Assembly (NCBI GenBank): GCA_964058845.1
Contig: CAXKVR010000140.1
Location: 310,001 to 374,000, forward strand
DNA: 64,000 bases
Reading direction: 5' to 3'
From: Carex sylvatica
Lineage: Eukaryota > Streptophyta > Magnoliopsida > Poales > Cyperaceae
Shown here: positions 34,720 to 45,156 of the stretch, piece by piece
How positions within the stretch are numbered: the first letter of the stretch is position 1
Layout: each line of letters starts with the position of its first letter
The notes under the pieces: model-generated
What the model saw: the letters and a program-made list of their open reading frames with translations, nothing else
Database searches by the model: none
What the model was told of the DNA's origin: nothing
Made by a program: the position numbers and the translations under genes

Positions 34720-36574
34720 ACCACCCGGACTCACACATAGTGCGGACGCACTCATCACTTAAGCCAAATTTCTAGCATTTCAGTAGTTCATATAAAAAGT
34801 TCGAGCCTAATGCGTTCGCATTCAGATTCAGTGCGGGTCATCCAGACGCACCAAAATCCAGTGCGGACGCACTGAGAGTAATACGCAGGATTTATAGAAT
34901 GGTAAAAAAGGAAACTTCGAGCCAGTGCGGGTCATCCACCTACACTCACCACCAGTGCGGACGCACTCAGAGAATTTCGCAGGATTTTTCTTCTAAGTTA
35001 AATATGAAAAGTCGAAATAGTGCGGGTCAGCCACCCGCACTCACCATCAGTGCGGACGCACTAGATCTGCAGAAAGTCAGAATTACACATTTTCAACACA
35101 ATTTTTATTTTTAGTGAACCATGAATGCTTTTTGACAGCTAAATTTAGACACATCAGTCCAGAGAAACAAAGCAAAGATAGCACCCACTAACCCCACCTT
35201 CTAGCCTCTAAATTGGGCATAATATTTTGCTATATAAAGGGGGTTCATTTTCCATTCAAAGGGATCATCTCTCATCTTACTTCTCATCTCTTAACCTCCC
35301 TTAGTGCATGTCCATTTCCATAAACTATAATGATAAATTGGCAGAATTTCTCGAAATCCCTAAAGCTTTCAAAGGAAAGAGAATGAGAAGATTCAACCAA
35401 GACTTGATAAAGGGTGTAACTACTTTCTTGTTTCATTTCTTTTTATTATTGCCAAATGTTGTAATGGATCTCTCCAAGTGGGAGTAGATCTCTCTCTAGG
35501 GGTTTAGGTCAATGCATTAACTTGTCTAATTATATTTATTCGGTTATATTATTTTTATTATGATCGTTTGATTTAATGGTAATTTCTGTAAATTTTTCTT
35601 TATGATTTCGTTATACTTGCAATTATAAGTATCATGTTAGGTTTAATTAATTAAAGTAGTTAGAAATCTTACAATGTCCTATTTTTTGCTTTAATCATTA
35701 AACTCTAGCATAGGTCGAGTTAAGGAGAGTATCAATCAAATCATAAAGGTATATGATATCTTATTAACACTAGGATATAAATCGGATCTTCAGAAATTAG
35801 AGTTAGAGTTTGGTGAGGTTGGTTTCTGAAGTCAAACCCCTAATTTGGACACCTTAAAACAAATATTGTGAAATACTTTGAATTATGTGTATTAAAAATC
35901 CCGATTAGGTGAGTGACAGCCCTAACAATGGCGGAACATTAATCCGTTCACCCAAAATATTTGTATCAATATTTGTTCCAAAGGCTAACACAAATCATAA
36001 ACCAATTTTAAGTTTCTTGGAATATTGATGTTTGTCCTGAATTATGTGTATTAAATATCCCACTAGGGTTTGTAAAAACTCTAGAATTTGAGGCAAATTA
36101 ATCCGTTCACCCAAGATATAACATCAATATTCCAAGAACGAATTAGGTTAGAAACCTCATTAAAATCAAACATGAATACAAACAAACCGAATAGATTGAA
36201 TTAGCAAAGAATTGTAGATCGAATAACCATAGATCTTCTCAACTTGAAAGCAAAATAATCTTTACTTTCTTTATTTTATTTACATCTATTGTTTACAATT
36301 CCTTATTCTCGGGTATTGAACCCAACTTAGGATTATTAAAACAAAATCCCCAATTTTACTTTAATTGTACTTTACTTATTTTTATTTTTCTAAAATTAAT
36401 TAATAAAGTTTAAGCCTAATTTTTAATCATACTCTTTGTGGTTTGACACTCTAAGTACTACTTTGATAGGTTGTGCGCTTGCAATTAACCCTTCATTTAG
36501 TATCAAGGTTTATAAATTTAAAAGATAAAAGAGTATTAATCAAGCACAATTTTCTCTATCAAAAATACTCAACA
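34720..36574 (+). repeat. Athila-type LTR remnant (solo or truncated)
   Basis: This region has the layout of the LTR at about 59.9-61.4 kb: a U3 with palindromic repeats, a TATA box (TATATAAA, 35231-35238), a leader with GTAGATCTCTCTCTAGGGGTTTAGGT (59.9-kb LTR: GTAGATTCCTCTCTAGGGGCTGAGGT, split for comparison), an AGGTGAGTGACAGCCCTAA-type block, and GATAGGTTGTGCGCTTGCAA near 36466. It ends about CTCAACA at 36574. No primer site or gag follows, and the left boundary and TSD were not found. The plus orientation follows from the order of blocks. Confidence 0.6.
34730..35060. repeat. GTGCGGACGCAC repeat module in the Athila-type LTR
   Basis: Copies of AGTGCGGACGCACT and GTGCGGGTCA(T/G)CCACC at 34739, 34835, 34859, 34923, 34953, 35019 and 35048 (approximate) lie upstream of the TATA box. 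Spacer text such as CAGAGAATTTCGCAGGATTT resembles that in solo LTR 2 (GAAGAATTTCAGAAAAT). Confidence 0.8.
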
Positions 36575-36729
36575 CAAATCTCTTGTGATCTAAATTAAAA
36601 ATTTAGAAACTCTTTTACTATTTTTTTAGATAGAGATAAAATTACTTTTCTTTTTTAGAATTTTTTAAATCATAAAAAATAATAATTTTCTACTTATCTA
36701 AAAGGTTAAAAAGATTCTAAATTATAGTT

Positions 36730-37197
36730 TTTAAGTAGATTTTAATATGAAGATCATGTTGAACAGTTTGGATCGACTGTTTAGATTTTAAAATCACAAA
36801 TTATTTTAATTTTCAAAGCAACATAATTAGGGGTGAAAACGGATCTGAATTCGCTCCGAATCCAGTAGATATCCAGATTAAACAGATCGAATAATACTTG
36901 AATACGGATTCAGATATTTTATTTATAACGAAAACAGTGTGCAGATCCGAATAAATCTTTCAATTTGAAAACAGAACAGATATCCGATTGTATCTGAATT
37001 CGGAATGAAATCTGCTGCGATCCGAATTTGATGAACAGTACTCTGAAATCCCTGCTTTTCGAAATCTAACCGTTCAACTTTTTCTATGTACGTATCTCTA
37101 AATAGATAGTTTTTTTGTGCACGCATCTCAAAATAAATCAATAGTTAAATTTGGAAAAACAGGAATTTCAGGGTACTGTTCATTAAATTCGGATAAC
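36730..37197. repeat. MITE remnants, including a nested foldback element
   Basis: Around 36760-36800 is half of a foldback MITE (GAACAGTTTGGATCGACTGT). From 36834, TAGGGGTGAAAACGG opens a hAT-type repeat related to 9088-9424. At about 37019-37197 a foldback unit has arms ATCCGAATTT..GAACAGTACTC and GGGTACTGTTC..AAATTCGGAT. Boundaries are approximate and no TSD was established. Confidence 0.55.
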
Positions 37198-37399
37198 AGC
37201 ATGAATCCACAAATCCACGGCCCAATAGGCCAACGTCCTCTCACATTCTCGCTCACGCGTAGAAATGAGTAGAATTAGTATTTAAAGGGCTCCAGTTCAT
37301 ATATATTTCAAGTGTGGGACTAAAGTTTGGTATAATTCGCAAAGTCGCTGCATTCATGTATTTCAACATTTTCTAAATCTCCGATGCGCTGTGCAGCAT

Positions 37400-37735
37400 G
37401 TACCTGTATTAGTGTTTGGATAAAATTCGGCGAGCTCAACCCGCACCCGGTCTGCTCGTGCCTGCTATCCGAGGTATCCATGCCCGGATATAGACAGGTA
37501 AACGGATACACGAATTCGGGTATAAATTGGGCCGGTCACGGTTTTTTTAGAAAAAATTCAACTCACCCGTATCCGTTCTACCCGTTGTCCGCCCGTTGTA
37601 TCCGTGCCCGCCCATTGTACCCGCATCCATATACCCGTGTACCCTATACCCGTTGTACCCTTTTCCACCAAACCCGTGTATCCTTATCCGCCAACCGTAC
37701 CCGCCTACCCAAAAAATTCAAATTTTATTGCCCCC
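37400..37735. repeat. TACCCG/ATCCG-rich repeat (family also at 41.9 and 56.5 kb)
   Basis: A pyrimidine-rich stretch of TACCCGT, CATCCATATACCCG and TATCCG words, with GGTAAACGGATACACGAATTCGGG near 37497. The same order of blocks occurs at 56510-56730 and, degraded, at 41845-42065. These are probably fragments of a hAT-type non-autonomous element; no ends were defined. Confidence 0.5.
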
Positions 37736-37800
37736 AAAAAATTCAAATTCAAATTCTTTTTTATATATATATGAATATGTATATATATGTGTATATATCT

Positions 37801-38233
37801 AGGTTGGCTACTATGCTTATATAAGCATATCCCCACATATGTTTATAACTCATTTTTGTATTTCCAATGTCCAAATGGTCGATCTGAATCGTTAGATGTG
37901 ATCTCTATATTGAAATGTGCTTGGAGACCAAATTTTATACTTTTCTGAATTTTTTTACTATTTATTAAGCCACTTTGAAAATCGTTGATCCAACGGTGGC
38001 TTCTGATTTTACTGTTTTGTTAAGCCACCGTTGGATCAGCGATTATCAGCGATTTTCAAAGTGGCTTAAAAAATAGTAAAAAAATTCAGAAAAATATAAA
38101 ATTTAGTCTCCAAACACATTTCAACATAGAGATCACATCTAACGATTCAGATTGACCATTTGGACATTGGAAACACAAAAATGAGTTATAAGCATATCTG
38201 GGGATATGCTTATATAGGCATAGTAGCCAACCT
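37801..38233. mobile_element. Foldback MITE (AGGTTGGCTACTATGC ends)
   Basis: A 433-bp palindromic element. Left arm AGGTTGGCTACTATGCTTATATAAGC is mirrored by GCTTATATAGGCATAGTAGCCAACCT; the arms include TTTTACTATTTATTAAGCCACTTTG and meet around 38010. It shares inner blocks with the other foldback MITEs here. The A+T-rich flanks do not allow a TSD to be assigned. Confidence 0.75.
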
Positions 38234-38245
38234 CTATATATTAAA

Positions 38246-38614
38246 ATCAGATTACACCCTTTTTTGGTGACATCGGATAACATCGTCTATTTTCAAAGTT
38301 TTCAAAGTCCAAACAGTCAATCCAAACGTTCAACTTGATGGATATATTAAAATGTGCTTGCAGATCAAATTTTACATTTTTTTGAATTTTTTTACTATTT
38401 ATTAAGTATTTAACAAAATCGCTATATTCAGACCATTGAATTTTTGTACCCATCTTAATAAATAGTAAAAAAATTCAGAAAAATATAAAATTTGATCTGC
38501 AAGAACATTTTAACATATCCAACAAGTTAAACGGTTTGGATCGACTGTTTGGACTTTGAAAATGGACGATGTTATCCGATGTCACCAAAAAAGGGTGTCA
38601 TCTGATCCCTCCTC
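38246..38614. mobile_element. Foldback MITE (AGATTACACCCTTTTTTGGTGACA ends)
   Basis: Arms run from ATCAGATTACACCCTTTTTTGG at 38246 to CCAAAAAAGGGTGTCATCTGAT near 38605, then CCCTCCTC. Same family as 41372-41702; the left end lacks the GAGGAGGG tip. It abuts the preceding MITE almost directly. Confidence 0.75.
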
Positions 38615-38735
38615 ATATATATATATATATATGTGTGTATGTATATGTATGTGTATGTATATGTATATGTATATGTATGTGTATGTATATGTATGTATAT
38701 GTATGTGTATGTATATGTATAAATATGTATTTTTT
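38615..38735. repeat. TATGTGTATGTA microsatellite
   Basis: An AT run, then about 100 bp of GTATATGTATGTGTATGTATATG-type dinucleotide and tetranucleotide mixture (split: GTATATGTATG, TGTATGTATATG). Open frames here encode only MYMYVC-type repeats and are not genes. Confidence 0.85.
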
Positions 38736-38739
38736 TCAT

Positions 38740-39455
38740 TGAAATCTTGAATATTGTCAAATAATGTATATTTTTTTCAAATAACCCACATCAAAAAAAA
38801 AATCAGAAAAAAAAAAACCCCGGACCGGACTCATGCACGAATTAATTTATGAAAAAAAATTCGAAAATTCAGAATCTTAAATGCAATTAAAATCCATCCA
38901 ATCTTAAAAACCGTGCACAGTTATATTATATATACATATACATATATTATATTATACATATATTAATTAAATTTATACAATTTAAAGTAATTGATTTTAC
39001 CGTTCATATTTATTTATGATTGTTAATATGAATAATGTAAAGGCTAGGATAAGCCCGTGAAATATCGTAGCATATTGTTTTATATTTTCTTTCAATTCAG
39101 TATTTTGAAATTTATTCATTTTCAAAATAGATCCTATAAAATACAGAAAAACCTCTATTACAAATTTGTAATAGATATAGAAAAAGATGAATAATTCTAA
39201 AGATTATAACAAAATTATTAAATAAATTTAATATTTTTATTAGATGGAACGTCCAATTCCAAATAAATCTTTAAATTTTGTTAATTAAAATATTATTAAA
39301 TTCTGTGAGAAACTTTTTGACCATAACCATATTCAAGTATTATTCAAATATTTTACTGAATATCAAATAGTAATTCCCATAAATCTAGTGAATCGCCATA
39401 AAATATCCAAATTACTTGGATAGCATATTCTTTTCTATTCAAGTAATTAGGTCTT
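38740..39455. other. A+T-rich spacer left of the accD relic
   Basis: No gene recognised. It is not excluded that part of 39040-39455 is more decayed plastid sequence beyond accD, but nothing could be aligned by eye. Confidence 0.4.
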
Positions 39456-39459
39456 TTAT

Positions 39460-39738
39460 CAATTTAAAAGATTACGCGCTACAATTGAATTCAATGAGCC
39501 CTTTTCCAATAAGTATTCAGCTTCCTGTACACCCTTGGGTACTTCGATCTTCATTACTTCTTTAATCACTCTTTTACCTGCAAATGCAATGGTTGCATCT
39601 GGTTCACCAATAATTATATCACTAAGCATTTCAAAACTGGCTGTGACACTAAAAATAAGTTTTCATGGAATTGAAAATTCAATAAAGTTGAAGATATTTT
39701 ACCCATCTGCATTAAGCTGAAACTTCCTTCTTGCATAG
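39460..39738 (-). pseudogene. accD: Nuclear plastid fragment: accD (acetyl-CoA carboxylase beta-carboxyltransferase)
   Basis: Read leftwards, this short stretch encodes the conserved carboxyltransferase core of plastid accD: MQEGSFSLMQMGKISSTL from about 39735, a loss of about ten codons (the SILTSPTTGG region) near 39648, then [40 protein letters not shown] and [15 protein letters not shown], with stops soon after near 39450. The plastid gene product joins the heteromeric acetyl-CoA carboxylase that makes malonyl-CoA for fatty-acid synthesis. Here only about 90 codons remain, with a deletion and no flanking plastid genes, so it is a relic. Amino-acid changes relative to ordinary accD (FGML to FEML, AEPNAY to GEPDAT, and a shortened [20 protein letters not shown] region) are more than expected from a few random hits, as with the rpoC2 insert. 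Confidence 0.85.
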
Positions 39739-39934
39739 GGAGGCATCTCAAAAATAGCCACAAATATTGTTATTCACATTGTTAAACTTTAATTGTTTTC
39801 TATATCTCAAAAATAGCCACAAATGTGAATAAAATAGTAACCTAGTGTACTATTAAGTTTTAATATGTATATAATATTTAGTGATTAGATTGACATTTGA
39901 TAAAAAAAATTTAATAATCTTTATCATTCATCTT

Positions 39935-40086
39935 ATATGTATATGTATATACATATATTATACATTATTATATTATATGAGTAGAACTAGGGTGTTCTTA
40001 AGCTCACCAAATATGTATATGTATATACATATATTATACATTATTATATTATATGAGTAGAACTAGGGTGTTCTTAAGCTCACCAA
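39935..40086. repeat. 76-bp direct tandem duplication over a MITE end
   Basis: ATATGTATATGTATATACAT...CTTAAGCTCACCAA occurs at 39935-40010 and again at 40011-40086 with no visible difference. The duplicated unit includes the left tip of the MITE that begins at 40055. Confidence 0.9.
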
Positions 40087-40466
40087 TACTTTGGTGAGCT
40101 TAATTTCAAAACTCATCAAATTGGTTTCAAATGATGAATCCGAACCGTTGGAACCTGCCTACCTTACGAGTGATGCGTCTAGATGTGAAAATTTTAAACA
40201 TTCGAATTAATTTAGTATAAAGTAAATCGGTCAAAATTAGAAGGTTAATAAATTAATTTTAGTGCATTCATTTTTTGAACGTTTTTTGACCGCTTGACTT
40301 TATACTAAATTAATTCGAATGTTTAAAGTTTTCACATCTAGATGCATCACTCGTAAGGTAAGCGGATTTCAACAGTTCGAATTCGTCATTTGAATCTGAT
40401 TTGATAGATTTTGGAGTTAAGTTCACCAAACACTTTGGTGAGCTTAGGAACACCCTAGTTTTACTC
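40055..40466. mobile_element. Foldback MITE (AACTAGGGTGTTC ends)
   Basis: Arms GAGTAGAACTAGGGTGTTCTTAAGC and GCTTAGGAACACCCTAGTTTTACTC enclose a near-continuous palindrome (AAATTAATTCGAATGTTTAAA type core). It includes CACTTTGGTGAGCTTA at the right arm. The A+T flanks prevent a firm TSD. A half copy (GTTAGGGTGTGATGTGCTCACC) lies at about 40527-40679. Confidence 0.75.
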
Positions 40467-40715
40467 TATATTATATATACATATACAATTATACATATAT
40501 TATACTATATATACATATATTAGAGCAAAGTTAGGGTGTGATGTGCTCACCAAGAGGGTTTGGTGAGCACAACTCTAAAAGAATATCGGATCAACTTCAA
40601 ATATTGAATTCAAACCGTTGAAATCCATATATTTTATGAGTGATGCACGTACATGCAAAATTTTAAAAGTTTTGAATTTATTATACATATATTGTACATA
40701 TATACAATATTGATA

Positions 40716-41121
40716 GGAATATGCTAGCATGCTATGCATATCATAGAGGGCCCCAGTGCAACGGCTCAATATTCGACTTTTTAAAATCCTAACGGTCGAT
40801 CCGAACCATTCATCTTGTTCTTCATATTAATATGTGTTTGGAGACCAAATTTTACAATTTTTGAAATTTTTTTACTATTTTTTTAGATTTATTGAAAATC
40901 GCTGTTTTCAGCAAATCTGGACCATAAAAAACAGCGATTTTCAATAAATCTAAAAAAATAGTAAAAAAATTTTAAAAAATGTAAAATTTGGTCTCCAAAT
41001 ACATATTAATATGGAGAACAATATGAACGGTTCGGATCGACCGTTAGAGTTTTGAAAAGTTGAATATTGAGCCGTTAGACGGAGGCCCTCTATGCTACGC
41101 ATAGCATGCTAGCATATTCCT
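40716..41121. mobile_element. Foldback MITE (GGAATATGCTAGCATGC ends), 9-bp TSD
   Basis: A 406-bp palindromic element with arms GGAATATGCTAGCATGC and GCATGCTAGCATATTCCT, flanked by a perfect 9-bp duplication ATATTGATA (40707-40715, 41122-41130), which supports Mutator-type mobilisation. The arms meet near 40925 with ACAGCGATTTTCAATAAATC blocks. Confidence 0.88.
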
Positions 41122-41371
41122 ATATTGATATATACATTGCCCATGCGGCGGAAAATGGTGCGCATGCGGTGGCAAATGCGACAGAAAAATTATTAGAATG
41201 AGAATTTGAAAATAAAATAAAATGACTTGTGTAAAAAAAAAAAAAAATAGATTTGCACTTAGCGAATAAATATACAAATTTTCGCACGAATAATTTTTAT
41301 ATATAAGTTACAAATTTTATTTATCTAGGAATTATGAAAATGTGGCTTGATAATTTTATGTATATATCTAT

Positions 41372-41702
41372 GAGGAGGGATCGGATTACACCCTTTTTTT
41401 GTTGACACCGGTTACACCCTATATTTACAAAGTCCAAACAGTCGATCCAAACCGTTCAACTTGTTGGATATGTTAAAATGTGCTTGCAGATTAAATTTTA
41501 CAATGGTCTGAATATAGCGATTTTGTTAAATACTTAATAAATAGTAAAAAATTTCCGAAAAATGTAAAATTTGATCTGCAAACACATTTTAACATATCCA
41601 ACAAGTTGAACGGTTTGGATCGATTGTTTGAACTTTGAAAACTTTCAAAATGGAGAGTGTAATTCGGTGTCACCAAACAAGAGTGTAATCGGATCCCTCC
41701 TC
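41372..41702. mobile_element. Foldback MITE (GAGGAGGGATCGGATTACACCC ends)
   Basis: Left tip GAGGAGGGATCGGATTACACC, right tip GGTGTAATC..CGGATCCCTCCTC. Same family as 38246-38614 and close to 29519-29892. The right flank is a (TC)n(AT)n microsatellite, so no TSD can be read. Confidence 0.78.
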
Positions 41703-41844
41703 TCTCTCTCTCTATATATATATATATACACACACTATTTGATATTGAACTATTCGAATTTTAAAAGTCGAATCATAAACACGAAATACTATTCGTACGA
41801 CATTGTAAAAAAAATAGAAAAAAATAGAAAAAATAAAAACGAAA

Positions 41845-42525
41845 CGGACCGTCCCTACCCGGACCGCCTGGCCCCCGTATCCGGGGTACCCGTACCCGTG
41901 AACCCGAGACGGGTACGGATATGAAACAGATAGGGTAGAATTTTTTTTAAAAAAACCTATCTATCCGTACCCGTTCTACCTGAGTACCCGTTCTACCTGT
42001 ACCCGTTCTACCCGTTACCTGCCACGGGTTTACCCGAACCCAGCCCGAGGTACCCGTTATCCAATCACTAACCTGTGTATCAAACTATCAATGCTATTAC
42101 AAAAATTTATATTTCCTCTTCTTCTCTATTCTCGTAAGAATGGACACCTCTTCTTATTTCTATGATTTTTTCTTATTTAGTTTCTTTGATTTTTTTAACA
42201 TTAGTTTCTATTTTCTTTTCACTTTTTTTTTTCTATTTTTGCATTACCAATAAAGTCGGTTTTCATTATAATTACTTGGATTATATTATACAAGTGGATC
42301 ATTTGAGTGAATTATTCATATGAATTAATTATCTGACAATTATTCGTTTTATATCTGTATACGAATCTATATCCGTATCCGTATCCGTTTAAGGCGAATT
42401 TAATTTTAAATTTTGATATCCGTTTACTATCCGTATCCGTATTCATATCCGCTCATTATCCGATAGATACAGATATAATATCAGCATTATCCACTCCGTA
42501 TCCGCTCCGTTTTCATCCCTAAACA
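41845..42525. repeat. TACCCG-rich and TATCCG-rich hAT-like repeat fragments
   Basis: 41845-42065 is a TACCCG-rich stretch like 37400-37735. 42340-42525 has TATCCGTATCCG words and ends CCGTTTTCATCCCTAAAC, resembling the right end of the 9088-9424 MITE. Neither has defined boundaries. Confidence 0.45.
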
Positions 42526-43723
42526 TAATCCACCTCAGATAATAAATCTTATATATTTTATTATGAGTGAAGTAAAATAACTTATATTTATTTTAATATC
42601 AAATTTACAAATATAAAAATTAGTATTAGTGTTAAATTGTCTCGAAATTTTTAGTCACATCCTCCATAAAAAAAAATTTACACAATTATCCTCATTTTTT
42701 TGTAGGCAAGTCTTTTATTTATTTTATTTTTAAAATTCTGAACTTCCAAAGAGAACCTGTCATAATCTGAATAGTTTTTTTTTTTTTTTTTAATTCTACA
42801 GATGAATGCGCTAAACAAAACATCAGTGGTGGTCATATTTTTATAACATATTCTAGATATGAATATCAAAAACAATAAACTAAATTTTAATAAGGAAAAA
42901 TATTTACATATATAATATTTTAACTAATAAATAAAGCTATAACAAAAGTTCCTAAAGCTGAGGAGCATATATTAACCTCAAAATATATAACTCTGACTAA
43001 ATGACAGACAAACAAAAACACTTTATAGTTAAAGTAAAAAAAATGGGAGCATCCTTCTTTCAGACGGGTGTATATGAACTTTTGCACATTAACCGATTTG
43101 TGTCTTTCTAATAATACATCTCTATCTATTTTTCATAAGTCATTTATTTCATTTCTAAAACATATATTTTATGTATATGTATTTATGTGAGATATGTTTA
43201 GATGAGGCTTGGGTGATGGACAAGACAAGAGAGGTGATATCTTCACCGAGAAAGCAATCTCTGATGAAGAAACTTCAAATGGACATATCTCGGTGCTTAA
43301 GTGTCCGATTTTAACGTTCAACCACTTTTTGAAAAGTTCGCAAAGAGATCTACAACTTTTATTTCTATAAGCAAAAAACATATTTTCAACCCAAAAAGCA
43401 TAGAGAAGAGGCTCAAAACTTGAATCAAAGATTTTGATTAAGTTTTTATTTATTTGTAATTTTCAATTTTCTTGTCATTTATCATATTTTTCTTAGACAT
43501 TGTTCATGTAAATATATGAAGTTTTATATTTAGAATCTCTTGTTATATTTTCATTTTGTTAGTTAAAAAAAAAGTGAACCGCCCAAAATCTGAACGGGGG
43601 CATTTAAAAAAATTTAAGGGTAATTGTACAATTGTTTTATTTAATGTAGGATATCCATAAAAATTTCGGCAAATTGTCGTATAAAATAGATCATTCAGCT
43701 AATAATTAGTTGCTCTGTCAGCC
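42526..43723. other. Spacer left of the CACTA element
   Basis: No gene. Around 43165-43430 is text of a kind common in plant LTRs (GGACATATCTCGGTGCTTAAG, GAGATCTACAACTTTTATTTC), probably an unbounded retroelement relic. Confidence 0.4.
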
Positions 43724-43743
43724 CGTCACTAGTGGAAAAACTG

Positions 43744-43980
43744 AAATCAGGATCGGCCTATCTGGATCGGCTATATGAAACAACCGATACTAATATCTAT
43801 CTGGATCGGTTCTTTGAACAAAACCGATCCTAATGGTTAATTATATCGGTTTTTATAAACAACTGATCCTGATGCTATCAGGATCGGTTTTTATAAACAA
43901 CTGATCCTGATAGTTGAACTATCAGGATCAGTTGTTCTATTATCAGGATCAGTTCTTTATAAACAACTGATCCTAATAGT
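43744..43980. repeat. Left subterminal GGATCGGTT repeats of the CACTA element
   Basis: Several copies of (C/A)TGGATCGG, AGGATCGGTTTTTATAAACAAC and its complement (AACTGATCCTGATAG) lie within 250 bp of the left end. In En/Spm elements, subterminal repeats are the binding sites of the TNPA-type protein; here that role is inferred. Confidence 0.8.
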
Positions 43981-44859
43981 GCATATGAAAAGTTAATTCA
44001 GTCCCATTATAGTCAGAATCTCGTTTCTCTTCCTCTATCGCCTCTCTTACTTAGAGCAGCAGCTATTTCGCCCTACATTATTACTTCAGCTATCTCACCT
44101 CAGTTTTCTGAGGTACATTTAATCATCTCTTTTCTCAAGTTTGTTATTACTAGTAGAGCACTATTTTTTGGCTTTATAATTAATTCGGTTCAAACCCTAA
44201 ACCCTAAATCCTATATATATATGAGAAGTGAGTTATGATCCGGCCCGCTCAAAATCTAAACCTTATAGCCTTGATTCAGCTCTTTTGTTAGTTCCACAAG
44301 CTTTTAATTATAAGTTTGATTACATAGCAACTTTTCATTTCAATTTTTTTTTTATATGTGGAGACTATTGGATGCACATGCATATATATATATATGCATA
44401 TATGCTATATATGAGCTAATATATGAGCTACATATGAGTTATTCTTTATATGTGGAGATTTTCTTTATAAGTTTGGATATCTCTTCTTATTTCAAGATTA
44501 TTTTTTGCATGCACACGCTTTTGAGTTTGCTATATATATGTTATATGAGCATTTTTTTTATTTCAAGTTGTAGATTGGCTATTATTGAGATATTTGGTGC
44601 AGCGATATATTTTCATCTCACTCGATCCATCATCCAAAAAAGTTGTAAGTACAACCAAGAAGTTTCATGTTTAATTATTTTTGTGCATACATTAATGTGT
44701 TTTTTTTTTGTAAGAGATGTATTTATATTAGCTAGCTAGTATGTAGGTAGAGTACTGTCTTCTGAGCCACAACTGCATTATTAATGCCTTTAGGTCATGA
44801 TACCCGTTCAAAATTAATCCATTAGGGATTAATTTTGAACAGTCCCCGTTTTGGGACTG

Positions 44860-45056
44860 CTCTCTGAATACTTTATCTCATTTAGGATGTGGCCACATGT
44901 TAGTCGTGTTTTAGCATTTAAGAAAATTTCGGCAGCATTTCCACTTAGTTTCCCGAATCTCGGGGAACTAAGGGGAAATGCTGCCGAAATTTTCTTAAAT
45001 GCTAAAACACGACTAACATGTGGCCACATCCTAAATGAGACAAAGTATTCAGAGAG
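44860..45056. repeat. Near-perfect 96-bp-arm hairpin upstream of TNP2
   Basis: Left arm 44860-44955 (CTCTCTGAATACTTTATCTC...) and right arm 44961-45056 (...GAGACAAAGTATTCAGAGAG) are 96 bases each and separated by only five bases (AATCT). I count about three mismatches. It lies in the presumed 5' intron or leader of the TNP2 gene, ending 100 bp before its first coding exon, and would form a long RNA hairpin if transcribed. Confidence 0.9.
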
Positions 45057-45156
45057 TGGGATAGGATGGTAACCCAGCCCCATGTAAGCCCTATTGTGAA
45101 CAAAACTAAGCTCTCCAACCTTGTTCTTAATTAATTGTGTTTTATTATAATTGCAG

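Noticed and set aside
38556..38760. Plus- and minus-strand open frames rich in Tyr/Met/Val.
   Set aside because: They translate a TATGTA microsatellite.
39535..39720. A 61-codon plus-strand frame.
   Set aside because: It is the antisense of the accD relic.
44356..44739. A 127-codon frame in the left part of the CACTA element.
   Set aside because: Composition follows the ATATAT-rich DNA (IYICIYA), it matches no known CACTA protein, and it lies before the first transposase exon.
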